Shown in pieces: positions 1 through 11,252 of a stretch of DNA of 64,000 nucleotides (the first letter of the stretch is position 1; every line of letters begins with the position of its first letter). The notes beneath the pieces were generated by a model. The model worked only from the letters and a program-made list of their open reading frames with translations, did not search any database and was not told where the DNA came from. Source of the stretch: Powellomyces hirtus (Eukaryota > Chytridiomycota > Chytridiomycetes > Spizellomycetales > Powellomycetaceae); the NCBI GenBank assembly GCA_025526995.1, contig JAHLKG010000005.1:62001-126000 (forward strand), read 5' to 3'. The position numbers and the translations under genes are program-made.

Positions 1-361
1 GACGATTGCCGGGGACGCGAAACCGCGCAGCATGGACCTGCTGGCGGACTTTGGGTGGGGCAAAACAGGCACGTCGTTGGAAAACGTGCATTTCCGCTCA
101 GCTGCGATCCAGACATTTGCGATCCTGGAAGCGACCGCGGCGCGCATGGCGCCGTACTGCAAACGCGCCCCGAGCGTGTCGGCCCGCCGATATGTGAATT
201 TGTTGGCGGCGCAGGACTTTGTGAGAGGGGATCTGGCGCATTTTTATATCGAGCGGTATGAGGCAATTAGATTTGCGAGGAAAGAGTTGACAGAGGCCGA
301 GTATCGCGAGTTTATGAAGTTGTTTGCGTTGTTGCTCAAAAAGTATGTGCCAATCGCTTAG
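1..361 (+). CDS. 3' end of an unrecognised protein (partial)
   Basis: The reading frame is open from the left edge and ends with TAG at 359-361, giving at least 119 C-terminal residues. I do not recognise the family. The tail is rich in Ala, Arg, Tyr and Phe, and its last part looks helical and basic, ending LLKKYVPIA. There is no membrane segment. The 5' part of the gene lies outside the window, so neither start nor domain content can be judged. An exon boundary upstream is possible. Confidence 0.55.
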   Translation, partial: TIAGDAKPRSMDLLADFGWGKTGTSLENVHFRSAAIQTFAILEATAARMAPYCKRAPSVSARRYVNLLAAQDFVRGDLAHFYIERYEAIRFARKELTEAEYREFMKLFALLLKKYVPIA

Positions 362-961
362 GGGATCTGCACAAAACACTTTCCAGCAATTACGCTGACC
401 CATTTTTGCTCATGCAGCATGCAGTATCCGCAAGCACCATTATAAAGGACTGAAACCATCAAAGACAATGTTCATTTCGTAGCCTCGCACAGCGTGCGCA
501 CATGTACATCTCACGAGACGAGCTTGTCCCTCCTCCAAAGTTCTCCGACATTTTAGGGGGTGGACGCCACTGCCACCGTCACAATGGGAGTGCAAAAAAG
601 TCCCGACCCTAGCTCTAACCCGATCCCACACCTGACTCCACAAACAGAAAAACTCTGTCTCTCTCTCTCAAGGGAGCAATCAATCTCCTTCACCGCGCGA
701 CAGCTTGCCAATAGGATGAAAGCTTTTGTATTCGGGGTTATACAAACAAGACGGGAGAAAAATATGACTCGACGGGAAAAACGTGTCCCATCAATCCGTC
801 TTGCTACGCGTTCCCGATCCCGCACCCTCCGAATTCGCCTCGCTCGAGCCAATGCTGTTCAGCAGACCAACGACCAAACTACACAAAAGACAGATTACAC
901 ACACACACTTTTAGTTTCACCACCCGGCCAAACGACCAAAAAACATTCCACCCCGCGACAC
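362..961. other. Intergenic stretch
   Basis: This stretch lies between the 3' ends of two convergent genes. It contains short CT- and CA-rich microsatellite-like runs (for example near 655-670 and 895-910). I see no supportable gene; the open frames here have no family-like features. Confidence 0.5.
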
Positions 962-2926
962 TTACATGGTGGTAATGATAAGCGACACGCTGGTCCAGAA
1001 CAAGATGTGGAAAGGCACGCTAATGTCCTGGTACTGGCACGAATCGCCCGTCCAAGCGACCGGACCGCTGAACCCCTTGACCGGCTTGCCCGCGTCGTCC
1101 GTGTACTGGGTGCTGCATTTGCACAAGTAGCACTGCTGCGAGTCCGTCACGTTCGTCAGCGTGCACGCGCCGTGGTTGGTGCAGTTTGAAAATGCGCTAG
1201 ACGGAGAGAGAGAGAGGACGTTGTCAGCACAATAATGGTTGATCTCCGATCGAGAATGGGAATTCACCTACGTTTCACAGTCCTTCAGAGTAGTGGGGCA
1301 TGTGCTGCCAAGGGCTGTCGTGGCACGCGAGGCACGACGGAGCAGTAACCCAGAGATGCTCGGTGGCACCGTCAGAATCTGGACGAGCACATTCTTCTCA
1401 TGCATATCCGAGAAGCCGGTCGTAATCTAAAACCCGTTTTTCAGTCAATTAATAAACAACATAATCGCGTCTCGGCGCGCAACATTTTCCATTTACCTCC
1501 TGAACAGCCTTGGCAGTCATCATGACGCCAGCCTTGTACTGCTCCGAGTCCTCGCCATACTGCTCTCGCAAACCCCTGAGCCCAGACAGCGTGATGGACA
1601 CGAACAAAGGCACGGTTTCAGGTCCGGCGCGGTTCAGGTGGCGCTGCATCTTGAGTGCTTCGATCATGCTCATAGAAAATTCCAGTTCACCCTACATGAC
1701 AAGATGGGAACACCATTGGTATCATGGCTGGTTTCATTCACATCTGTCGGACTTGCGAGCGCTGTGGGGGGAAAGAGTCATTCACGTTACCATCAAATGA
1801 GCATCCATCTGGACAAATTCAACAAATGACGTTTAGTCCTCAGAGAGAGAAGGAAAAGCAGATAGCCCCCACGTTTTTGCCCAAACTTTACCGATTCCAA
1901 GCTCTTCAGCACCGCCGCGTCCTTTCCAAAGATATGGACCGCACGTGGTTCCATGTCCGCGTACGTGGTCTTTGCGATTTCCTTGACCGTCTCCTGCACA
2001 TGCTCGGGGAGGCGTTTCGTGGCAGACGTTTTGATCTCCTACCGAAGAAAAGCAAAAAGACAAAAACAAAACCATTACACGCTTTGATCCCCGCGCATAC
2101 CCCACGATGCTTTGTGGCGATATTTACCGAAGCACCAACCAAGACTCTGGCCGCGGGCCCCGTCCCCGCAGTCGATTTCTCTGACGACACAACAATGGGC
2201 CACGCGTCGTCATCAGCTTCAATGATCGCGTCGGCGGTGCGGCTTCCAAACAGCATCAATTGGGCGCCCATGTCCTGGTCGCCGCGGACGCGGTAAGTGG
2301 GTTTAATGGTGTCCAGGATCGCTTTTGCTGTAAGGATATGGGGCGGGGGGCGTTTTAGCAAACGTGGGCTTTTGGCGGGGATGCTTTTTTTTGCCCAATG
2401 TGGTGAGGTGGGGGTCCATACATTCCGGATAATCTTCAACGACGATCCACAGGTTGGCCGTCGGTTCCGCAAGCAAATCAATCTTCATCTACAAGACAGC
2501 TTTTCAATACGCCTCACACGACTCCCTCACGCCATTCGTCACACACACACTCGCACACACGCTACCTCCTTCATCGTCAACACCAACTGCTCATCCTCAC
2601 GGTTCGCCAGTGCGATCGCCTGCGGGATTGCATGCGGGAGGCCGGCGGATGCCGCGACGGAATGCGCGACGAGGGCGTGGGCGTCGGGCCATGAGATGCT
2701 GTCCCCGCGGAGTGTGGATGTGGGCGGGGGTGGGTAGATGTGGAGGGATGCTGCTGCGGGGTCTGAAACGAATGTGGGGGTTGGGGATGCATTTTGAATT
2801 TACGCGCTGTCGGGTGAGATGGCGAGTGTGATGGTATTAAGTACCTTGGGTTTGGGCGGCGGAGCACAGCAGTGGGGACGAGAATGCGGCTGCGAGGAGG
2901 AAGAGGAAGAAAGGTCTGACAGTCAT
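962..2926 (-). CDS. Vps3844/DUF3844-type ER or endosomal membrane protein, multi-exon
   Basis: The start ATG (2926-2924) opens a clear signal peptide (MTVRPFFLFLLAAAF...). Exon 1 is 2926-2845 and exon 2 starts at 2762 after a TTTCAG acceptor. Further exons carry a lumenal domain (PDAHALVAHSVAASAGLPHA, then WIVVEDYPE, then SKAILDTIKPTYRV). The last exon has the family's Cys-rich module (CTNHGACTL... CYLCKCS...), followed by DSCQYQDISVPFHILFW and a C-terminal hydrophobic segment ending at 962. The Cys module followed by a terminal membrane helix is characteristic of the fungal Vps3844/DUF3844 family, which is linked to vacuolar sorting and the ER. The membrane segment is short, stopping at LIITTM. 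About eight exons; inner boundaries are approximate. Family assignment is firm; function in this organism is inferred. Confidence 0.8.
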
Positions 2927-3439
2927 TCTGGACGGGGGTTGCTGGGGTTGGGTTAGGTTGGGATGGGATGCGAATGTCTATACAGACGGAATCGGCAAGT
3001 TTTTCAAAGGGTGACATTTGACGTTCATGACTTTTGGACTTGCCTTCATGCCGTAATCGCGCTGATTGACACTGGGACTAGATATAGTGACATCACAGAT
3101 TGATAACAAAAACATTGCGAACAGATAGACGATTCATATCCTAAAGACATGGAAAGGGTGCAATACAAAAGGAGAACCGAAGAAGATCCCATCCATGCCC
3201 GACTCTTGTAATAATCCTAGCGGTGGCCAGACTGCCTCTGTCTCACGTCTTCAGTCTAACGATAACCAGTGCAAAGTACCATGTCATCAAATTGCACCCT
3301 GCAAAAGGTGCGAGCGACGTTTTACGCATGGCGTGTTTTGCGGTCCAAGCCGGGGGACGGACGACGCAAAAGTGAATGTGTGGGTTGGAGCGGGGACCAT
3401 GATGATATTTTTCCTCGTGTATTATGTCACAAAAAGCTC

Positions 3440-3440
<1 letters not shown>

Positions 3441-3492
<52 letters not shown>
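3441..3492. repeat. 52-nt poly-T homopolymer (poly-A on the minus strand)
   Basis: An uninterrupted run of T occupies 3441-3492 and overlaps the DRE2 stop codon. On the minus strand the DRE2 TAA (3493-3491) runs directly into A(50). DRE2 has introns, so this is not the tail of a processed retrocopy. Confidence 0.95.
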
Positions 3493-3497
<5 letters not shown>

Positions 3498-4712
3498 TCG
3501 ACGTCGTCCTTGAGCAGGTTCCCAGCCAAAACAACTTTTTCGCCTGGCTTGAACGCCGGCATGCCGAGGTACGGGCAGGAGCTGCACCGGAAGGCATCGC
3601 CCAGGTAGCACTAATGAGCAAAGCGTCCACAAACAGAGAAAAAAGAGTTAGCTAGATTACCCCATGGTCAGTGAAGGTAGTTGTACGTTGCACACTTACG
3701 CTTCCACAAGATGACGCCGGGGCAGTGGCGACCTTCTTTTTTGGCGTCACGACCACGACTTTAGCGTCGTCTTCATCCGCCGCTTCTTCGTCCTCCATCT
3801 CGGCGCGACCACAGGTGCAGTCTTTGCACGCTTTTCTCTTCCCGCCGACAGGTTCGCAGTCATCGGGCACCATCTTGGTCGGAACCATGAGATCCGCCTC
3901 ATCCAACAATGCGTCCTCATCTTCCAGCTCGTGTTCCTCCTCCTCATCGTCATCGTTCGCCGAGACGGTCCACACGGCCTGCTTGGTCGGCTTGGCGACG
4001 GGTGCAGCTGCCTTCTTTCGCGCAAACGACAGGGGCAACGCCGCAGCGGCTCCCACCTCGTACGCGGGTTTGCGAGCCGTTACATCCACCATCAACACTT
4101 TTCCCTTGAGGTAATCCGCCACACCGGGCACCTCCTCTGGCGTGACGCCCCAACATGTCATCACACACCTCGCGACGGTTTCATCGTCGACGGGCGCCGA
4201 AGCCTCCACATGGGCGTCAACGTAGCCCGCGAGTTTCAGCGCAGAAAGCAACGCCCCCGTTGTCCGTGTTGGAAGGCGGAGCGCTTCGGTGGCAGTGGCG
4301 GTGGCGGCCGCGGCGTAGTCAATGAGAACAGGCTCCCGGATGCGCAGGGTGCCGTTGGGTTTGAGGGATTGGAGAATGCTGGCGAGGACGTGGTCCGTGT
4401 GCGGGAAGGCGCTGGGTGGGATGTTGCCTGATATCACCGCGTGGTAGTTTGACTTTGCCAGAGTTACTACAAAACACATACAGTTATAAAAAAAAAAAAA
4501 AAAGTTCCTCGACACATTTCATTTCCGCCGCATTGCCCCAGAACCCTCCACTTACTATGCGGGACTCGATCCAACTGCTCAAACGCTATCCGTCCACTCT
4601 GCGTGACCTGCTGAGCAACCTCCTGCTGTGCGCGCTGCAAATCCTCGGCCTGAGCGACAGGGTTCCCCAGCAATAGCACGCTGTTTCCCGGTTCAAGGAT
4701 AGAGGTGACCAT
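3491..4712 (-). CDS. DRE2: Fe-S cluster assembly protein Dre2/anamorsin (CIAPIN1)
   Basis: Three exons (4712-4556, 4466-3700, 3610-3491) give 347 aa. The N-terminal part matches the SAM-methyltransferase-like domain of anamorsin ([10 protein letters not shown]...; [18 protein letters not shown]). An acidic linker ([22 protein letters not shown]) follows. The C-terminal domain carries both family cysteine motifs: motif A around [11 protein letters not shown], and motif B, Cx2Cx7Cx2C, in [21 protein letters not shown], split by the last intron. In yeast and human, Dre2/CIAPIN1 takes electrons from Tah18/NDOR1 for cytosolic Fe-S protein assembly. The ending [17 protein letters not shown] is typical of the family. 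The stop codon is immediately followed by a long A tract. Very confident. Confidence 0.95.
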
Positions 4713-5149
4713 GTTTTTATTCGAATATCAGATGTGAGCGGTAGCTAGTGTTTCAGCGTCGTGTTCGTGTGGAGACAACTGTTATATAAGAAAGATCGTA
4801 TCGGATGAGCTACAGGCAATTGACAGGAATTTGGGTAAAATGTTTCTTTCGCTATGGGAAGGCGGTGACAAATGCAAAAATCCAAACTGCCCCACAAAGC
4901 GATAAAAGATCGCAAAGATTTGGATGGGATTTTTACTGCGCGCGCAGCACGATAGCGGGCTGACTCATGCTCACGTCAGCAGAACACTTCGGATTCTCAC
5001 ACTTTTTTCCTATATTTCGCTGTGCTTTTTATTTTTCTCCCCGGCATCCCGCAAGCGCATTCAGGGTGATCATATCGCTGGCACTTCTCCCTCATAAGGC
5101 GTACGGCTGCGTTACTTTTACCGTTCTTATTGTATAGATTAAAGAACAA

Positions 5150-7050
5150 ATGGCGTCTTTAAAGCGACTCGGCCTCTCACCTCTCCGCCACCTCCGTACC
5201 ACCCTCTCCATCCCTTCCCCCCGCACCTTACATCGACGCCTCACGCCCGCCCACCATCTTCCACTCCTCCGCAGCTATTCTCACACGCCGACATCATCGT
5301 CACAACTGACCCAAACGTTTGCGCCGGTCATTACCCAAACGCCCGTGTTTTCGGCGGACCCGGCCCAGATCACGATTCTTGACTTGCCGGCGGACTTTTA
5401 TAAAGCGATTGAGGAGGGAATCCGCACGGCGAAGAAGAGGATCGTGCTGGCGAGTTTGTATTTGGGCGCGGGGGAAGGACGTGTGGTAAGGAGCGAGCCC
5501 GCCACGCAGTTCGGCGGCGGCGTAACAGCGTTAGAGAGTGATGTGCTGAACATTCTCCAACTCATTCACACTCCCATTTCCGCATCCACGCACAGGCCAC
5601 CGCCCTCCACGCCGCCCTCACCCGCAACCCCGCTCTCCGCGTGCACATCCTCCTCGACTATTTCCGCGGCACGCGCGGGTCCACCAACAGCATCACGCTC
5701 CTCTCCCCGCTCCTCGCCGCCTTTCCTACGCGCGTCACCCTGTCGCTGTACCACACGCCCGCCGTCGGCGCCGTGATCAAGCGCCTTGTCCCGCCGCGCT
5801 TTATCGAAGGCTTTGGGCTGCAGCACATGAAGGTGTACGCGTTTGACGGCGACGTGATCTTGTCGGGTGCGAATCTGAATACGGATTATTTTGTCAATCG
5901 CCAGGACCGGTATATCCGCTTTGCGGACGCGCCCGCGTTGGCAGACTATTATTCGGATCTCGTGCACACCGTCGCGGGCGTGTCGTATACCGTGCAGTCG
6001 CCGACGGAACTCGTGCCGCCCTTTGCCCACCCGTCGGACCCGGCACGGCTGGATACGAAAACACTGAGGATACGGGCGGCAGCCGCGGTGGGAGCGTTCA
6101 CGCAGAGATGGTTTGATGCGACCGCACCGCTTCGAACGGCAGTGTTGGACGCACGGGAAGCAACGACGTCTTTGACCCGGATCCCCGATACGCTCGTCCT
6201 CCCCGTTGTGCAGATGGCGCAGTTTGGCATCATGCAAGAACAAGGCATCCTCACGACCCTCCTCACGACCCTCGGCAGCAGCACACGCACCTCCCCCGCG
6301 TGGAACATTGCGCTGTCGTCCGGCTACCTCAATTTCCCCGCCCCGATCCTCAACCTCATCCTCCACTCGCGCGCCCGCTTCGCCATCCTCACTGCTGCCC
6401 CGCAAGCCAACGGGTTCTTTGGCTCAAAGGGCGTTAGCAGACACCTCCCGGCCGCCTACACGCACCTGGAAAAAAAGCTGTTGCGGTTAGCGACCCACAG
6501 CGGGCGAGCCGACGCCGTTACTGTAAACGAATGGCGAAAGGAGGCGTGGACGTTCCACGCAAAAGGTAAAAAAAAAATAAAAAATAGTACCATAATCACG
6601 CACACAAAGGACACCGGCAGAGAGCGAGCCGGAACTCTATTTCTGACCCGCGTTTCATCTAGGACTGTGGTGCACGCCCCCCGCCGACACCGAACCCGTG
6701 CTGACCGTCATCGGATCCTCGAATTTCGGCTACCGCTCCCTGTACCGCGACGTGGAAGCGCAGGCGGTCGTCGTCACGTCCAACCCCGCCCTCCGTGCCA
6801 AAATGCAAAAGGTACAATAAACACACACACACATGCGAGAATAAGCGCGATACCCCCTCCCTTCCGCATTTCAGTCATGTGGTTTTACCCGTTTTCTGAT
6901 TTTTTTTTTTGGGTCTTTGGTGTGTAGAATCTCGACATGCTCTGGTCACACTCCCACCCCGTCACCCGCCACCACCTCGAAACCGACCCGGAGCGCACCG
7001 TCCACCCGGGCGTCGCGCTCGCCACCAGGGTCATTCGAAGCATGCTTTGA
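5150..7050 (+). CDS. PGS1: CDP-diacylglycerol--glycerol-3-phosphate 3-phosphatidyltransferase (mitochondrial PGP synthase)
   Basis: Four exons (5150-5485, 5596-6565, 6663-6811, 6928-7050) encode 525 aa. The first ~50 residues are Arg/Ser-rich without acid, as expected for a mitochondrial presequence. Two PLD-family half-sites are present. The first is LQHMKVYAFDGDVILSGANL (HxK...N). The second is FHAKG spliced to LWCTPPADTEP, followed by IGSSNFGYRS. The core block LALRVHILLDYFRGTRG-like sequence also aligns with eukaryotic Pgs1. The enzyme makes phosphatidylglycerophosphate, the committed step to cardiolipin. Intron 1 (5486-5595) was placed by matching the spacing between the ASLYLG block and the LLDYFRG block with the family. 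Stop is TGA, so TGA is a normal stop in this genome. Confidence 0.93.
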
Positions 7051-7631
7051 AACAACACCAACCCCAACCATCCCCGCCCGCCCATGAATCGGGTGCTACT
7101 ACCCATCATGGTGGCATCACGTTTGACCCGCCGCACGAGTAGAGGAGTACGACATTCCCCCAAGGCGCTGTTTTGTTGCCGCGAGAGACAAGACAACACG
7201 TCTCGCCACGTGGATGTCAACCATCTGGTCTATCTATATGCGCTTTTTATAGCGCCCGCGATTCTGCTGGCGGGTTGGTAGAAAAGTAGTACATAGAAAT
7301 GTACAGCTAGAGATATTATCCCACGTGTAGCTAAAAAAAAACACATGGAGAAAGTTGGGTATGTACATACACTGATGGTATGCATGTACAGACTTTGTAT
7401 GTGGCGCAGCTTCCAAAATTGCGGCGGGGTATTGATTTTGACACTATGTAACGCGCCCGCCAGCGCGGGGAGAATGTACAGACGGGGGGCGGGCCCGCTT
7501 CCGCTTTTCGCAAGGCACGGGTGATGTTGTCGAATAACGCAAATGTAACGTGTAAATAAAGAATGGGAGATATGTGTTTTGCTCGCATGGGTCTTTTCCA
7601 CCTTTTTGCGGGGGGGGGGGGGGGGGGGAGC
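7051..7631. other. Convergent intergenic stretch ending in a G tract
   Basis: Between the 3' ends of PGS1 and the CCDC130 gene. I see no supportable gene. A run of 19 G occupies 7610-7628, only 3 nt beyond the CCDC130 stop codon, so on that gene's strand it is a poly-C tract in the 3' UTR. Confidence 0.6.
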
Positions 7632-9485
7632 CTATCGGTGATCGTGGTCGTTGTCGTTGTCCTCGTCGCTGTTTCCATAATCTCCACAGGCGAGGGCTAT
7701 CGTCGCGGCCGCCATCACGGGAGCGCCGGTGGTTGCAGCGACGGAAGGTGGCAGGGAATCGTCCGCGGTCCGTTTGCGCACCAACGAGGCCATGGCGTGG
7801 TTGGTTGAGGATGCCCAGCGACGACTACTGTTGTTGTTGACGTGGCTATGGATGCTGGTGCTGATCGTTCGCTCGCTGCTCGTGGTGGGAACGGCAAACG
7901 GGTCTGCTTTTGGTCTTACTTTTGCGGCTAGGGTGGATATCAGGGTCGATGATGATGATGATGATGACGAAGACGAAACATGGCAGGGTGACGATTTGGA
8001 TTTCAAAGATGTGGATGTGGAGCGGGTATTGAGCCTTGTGCGTTTAGAAGGGCGGGCGGCCTGGAAGATGGAGGAAGCGTGCACACGGTTCTTTTTCTCA
8101 TCGACCGTTTGCGGTGCGGGACGCCATTCAATGGATTTCGCGCTGATGTCATCGTCGGCGGACGCGGGAAGGATATCCAACAGCAACGAATGCTTATCGG
8201 CAATCGCGGCGCCCTGTCGTTGTTCCGCTTCCCGCTCCTTTTTATCGTTTCTAAAATGTCGCCGCAGAGTTTGTGACAGCGTGTAGGGATCTTTCGAGGT
8301 CTTGTCACTGTATCGCATCAGTTGCGTCATGTGCGGGACCGTGTCTGCTGCGCGCAGGGTATTCGTGGTGTCGTGTTCGAGTTTGTAAAAGGCGTCGGTG
8401 GAGAGTTTTTCTTTCTGCTCGTCGTCCTGGAGGACCGGTAAGCCAATGTCGGCGGGATCGTAGTGTTCTTCGCGCCGGCGGGCGCCGCTGATGATGGTGT
8501 ATTGGGCGTTTTTGGGGTCAGTGTGGATCTCGATCCAGTGGTTGCAGAGATGGCATTTCATTCGGAAGCTCCATATAGGGGTGCTGTAGTACATGCCGAC
8601 TTTTTTCTTTTCGGCATTGTAGCGTACGCCTTTGGATGTGGAGAGGCAACATGAGTGAGTGAATGACGACGCGACGATGGGGATGTCTCCTCTGGGGGGT
8701 CTGGATGTCACATAAGCCCAAATCCGAGCAGACTGCAGCTGGCAATGAGAACCGCTTGCGCTCCGCTTTCCAACCCTGGCCAAGCGAATCCGCTGCGCTC
8801 CACTCTGAAGCCGAGCGAATCGCTTCGCTCGGCCAACGCTAGCTCCCCTGCGCTCCACTCTCAAACCTCGCTGCGCTCGACGACCCCAGCTCCGCCTTCC
8901 AACCCTAGCCTCGCTCCGCTCGACCAACCTTCGCTCTGCTCGGCCGACGTCAGCTCCGCTTTCTAACCCTAGCCTCGCTTCGCTCGGCCAACGCACCGCT
9001 CGGCGTTCGGCGCTCCTCAGCGCTCGCTCCGCTCGCACTCACGTACCCATTCCAATGTGTTTTTCACATCCGCCGCACCATATGCTATAAGGCATCTCGA
9101 ACCTTGAGGGAGGATGCCAAAGTCGGGTGGTCAACGTTATATCTCGTCAGCGCAGCGTGTGGGTGTCATTCTTGGACATACCGAACGATGAGAATGCCTT
9201 GGTCGAGCTTGCGGGCGCGGTCGCGCAGAGGATGTTGACCGACATATGTGTTGATGGAGCCCTGTTGGAATTTGGTAAGAGGGGAGGGATCAGTGGGGAT
9301 TGTTTGAAATCCAGGTAGAGTGGGGGCGAGTAGGCATACTTTGGAGGGATCCCAGTCTGGGGGCTGAATGAAGGAAGCAGTAGTGAGCGCCTGGTGAAGA
9401 GTGCGGCAGCGAGAGAAGAGTGTGGCAGCGAGGGGGGAGGGTAGTTACTCACATAGTATTTGTTAGTGGCCTTCCTGTCGGCCAT
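7632..9485 (-). CDS. Yju2/CCDC130 (Saf4) family splicing factor
   Basis: Five exons (9485-9453, 9363-9340, 9261-9182, 9102-9047, 8629-7632) give 396 aa. The spliced N-terminus carries the family hallmarks in order: MADRKATNKYY, PPDWDPSK, GSINTYVGQHPLRDRARKL, FEMPYSIWCGGCEKHIGMG, VRYNAEKKKVGMYYSTPIW and FRMKCHLCNHWIEIHTDP. The CxxC...CxxC zinc-binding pairs are in the WCGGC and CHLC blocks, and the SGARRREE block follows. GSINxYxGxHxLRxRARKLDQGIL is closer to CCDC130/Saf4 than to CCDC94/Cwf16. The C-terminal ~170 residues are Ser-rich and low complexity. Expected role: pre-mRNA splicing, nuclear. Intron 4 (9046-8630, 417 bp) is unusually long and full of repeats. The long open frame through that intron is an accident of GC-rich repeats. 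Confidence 0.9.
8745..9040. repeat. GC-rich degenerate repeat inside CCDC130 intron 4
   Basis: Repeated variants of a ~45-60-bp unit built from GCTCCGCTTTCCAACCCTAG and CCTCGCTTCGCTCGGCCAAC fill most of the intron. Short self-complementary pieces such as GAGCGAA...TTCGCTC recur. The array keeps a spurious frame open across the intron. No coding function is supported. Confidence 0.75.
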
Positions 9486-9711
9486 GGTTGGGGCGCCGTC
9501 CGTTACGAAGAAAGAAAATGGGCAATGGGCAACGGGAACAAGTGAAGGGGGGGGGAGTGGGGGAAGAGAGATGAAGCCCACAGCTGAGTCAGCAAAAGTG
9601 AGCTGGATGTAGGATGTACTTGATATAGGATGCACAGGGCCTTGCATGTGTGACACGTGACACGAGAGAGAGTGAATAAATGAAGACGGTCGTTGAATGG
9701 AAAGGCACCAA

Positions 9712-9854
9712 CTGTCTGTCAATCTGTCTGTCAATCTGTCTGTCTGTCTGTCTAAGACGGGGAGGGACTCACAGACAGTAATAGGCTGCTGGATATGGGA
9801 TTGTGGGCGAGGGTGAACGCAAAGAAAGGCTCTCTCTCTCTCTCTCTCTCTCTC
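9712..9854. repeat. Microsatellites (CTGT)n and (CT)n
   Basis: A CTGT tetranucleotide tract with two AAT interruptions lies at 9712-9753. A 25-nt CT tract lies at 9830-9854. Both are just outside the left end of the transposon island. Confidence 0.9.
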
Positions 9855-9917
9855 GTGTTCTTGATATTATCATGCACCCGTCGTTGTTGTCATCCACACG
9901 TGAGTATAATACCGTAA

Positions 9918-9954
9918 GAGCATCTTTAACGGCAGGCATTTAATTGTGGCACAG
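9918..9954 (+). repeat. Left TIR of element 1
   Basis: 37 bp, identical in reverse complement to 13419-13455. It is preceded by target duplication TAA at 9915-9917. Confidence 0.95.
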
Positions 9955-10128
9955 TCAAAATTTGAAGCCCGTGGTTCCCAAAGCACTGTTATAGGTGTGG
10001 CGCGGGGGCGCTATTTTGTACTAAGCGTCGCTACTTTCATGCGCCACAGTTCATATTTGAAACCGGTCGGCTCCCAGCTTTTAAAATAAAGCCTCCCAAC
10101 AGTTGGCCCGGTAAAGTTGCCTTTTGTC

Positions 10129-11184
10129 ATGGCAGACCCCATTATAGCATGAATTGCACAGTTGATTGCTCAAAACCCGCATTCTGTTGCTGCGCAAGCT
10201 TTGCTAAAACAGAACCCGGCCGCGTATACTGGAGCTACCTACACAGAATCTGGAGAAAGCAGCCTACTTGTCCCGCCTATACATTTCCCTTTGGCTTTAC
10301 CAGCTCCGCCACAGGCCGCACCGCTAACTCCACGCCAAACACTTGAACCGCAAGCGCAGGCCACACCTCCCTCAGAATCATCCTTGTGGCGTGGCGCAAG
10401 AGGAAAAGGGTTCTCCCGCACAGAAGACAAGCGCCTATGCGTGGTCTGGATTCAGATATCTGAGGACTCCATCACCGGCAACGAGCAGAAAGCGGATGCA
10501 TTTTGGAGTCAAATCCATAAGGTGTTCAACGACAATCCACCAGACGAAGCGCGGACCAGAAGCTCGCTGAAAAACCGCTGGGGGGTTGTGTCTCGCGCGG
10601 TTGCCAAATTCGCAGGACATATACGCTCAGCCACAGCTTGATTGCCCAGTGGCGCCACCAGAGACCAAATCGTGCTTCTAGGAGAAGACTTCTACTACGG
10701 AGCAGAAAAGCAAAAGTTTGTCCTGCTTCACGCCTACAATTTACTGCAGAACTGCCCCAGGTAAGCAATTAATTGCGTGGCAACATACTGCGTGATGCGT
10801 ACCTGCGTACTGCGTGGTAACGTTGTGCGTACCTGTGCGATGCGCACTGCGTGGTAAAGAAATGCTTTAACATCAACTCTATTTAGATTTATGGCAGACA
10901 GCGAGAAAACGCCACAAAAGGCAGCAGGAGAAGAGGACGAAGTCCGTCCAATTGGTATCAAACAAGCAAAGCGCCGACGAGATGAGGACTTACTGAAGGA
11001 TGAAGAGTTGGAACTTGTGAAACAACAGCTGGAAATACAGCAACGTGAGCTACAATTGAAGGAGAACGAGCAGCGTCTTAGCAGGGTGGAAAGACTGGTA
11101 CAGCTCTTTGGGCGTGAAAGCGCCATTGCTCAAAAGGCCTTGTCTCACTTGGCCAAAGAGCTGCAAACTGAGGATAGCAGCTAG
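10129..11184 (+). pseudogene. Element 1 ORF1: PIF-type Myb/SANT-like DNA-binding protein, broken by two TGA codons
   Basis: Two exons (10129-10760 and 10887-11184, GT-AG) give a 309-codon frame interrupted by TGA at 10150-10152 and 10639-10641. The N-terminal half is Pro/Ala-rich. The middle holds the Myb-like block seen in PIF ORF1 proteins (FSRTEDKRLCVVWIQIS, then FWSQIHKVFNDN, then RTRSSLKNRWGVVSRAVAKF). The second exon has the typical basic IKQAKRRRDED motif followed by a Gln/Glu-rich coiled coil. In PIF/Harbinger elements this protein helps bring the transposase to the TIRs. A later ATG at 10162 would bypass only the first stop. CGA-to-TGA is the simplest origin of both stops. Confidence 0.82.
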
Positions 11185-11252
11185 CGTGAATAAAAAACCT
11201 GTCTACCCGTTAAGGTAGCCACCGAGTTTAACGGTCGCTTTGCTTGGAACTT

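Noticed and set aside
560..1189. 209-codon plus-strand frame
   Set aside because: It overlaps the conserved C-terminal exon of the Vps3844-type gene in antisense and has no features of its own.
3243..3655. Poly-Lys and poly-Phe frames across the T52 tract
   Set aside because: Homopolymer artefacts. The real gene here is the DRE2 last exon on minus.
3441..4712. DRE2 as a processed retrocopy because of the A-tract after its stop
   Set aside because: The gene has two introns with canonical sites and no target duplications.
8630..9038. A continuous minus frame through CCDC130 intron 4 encoding an Arg/Ala/Glu-rich N-terminus
   Set aside because: The conserved CCDC130 N-terminus is found in upstream exons with correct splice sites. 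The intervening frame is only open because of GC-rich repeats.
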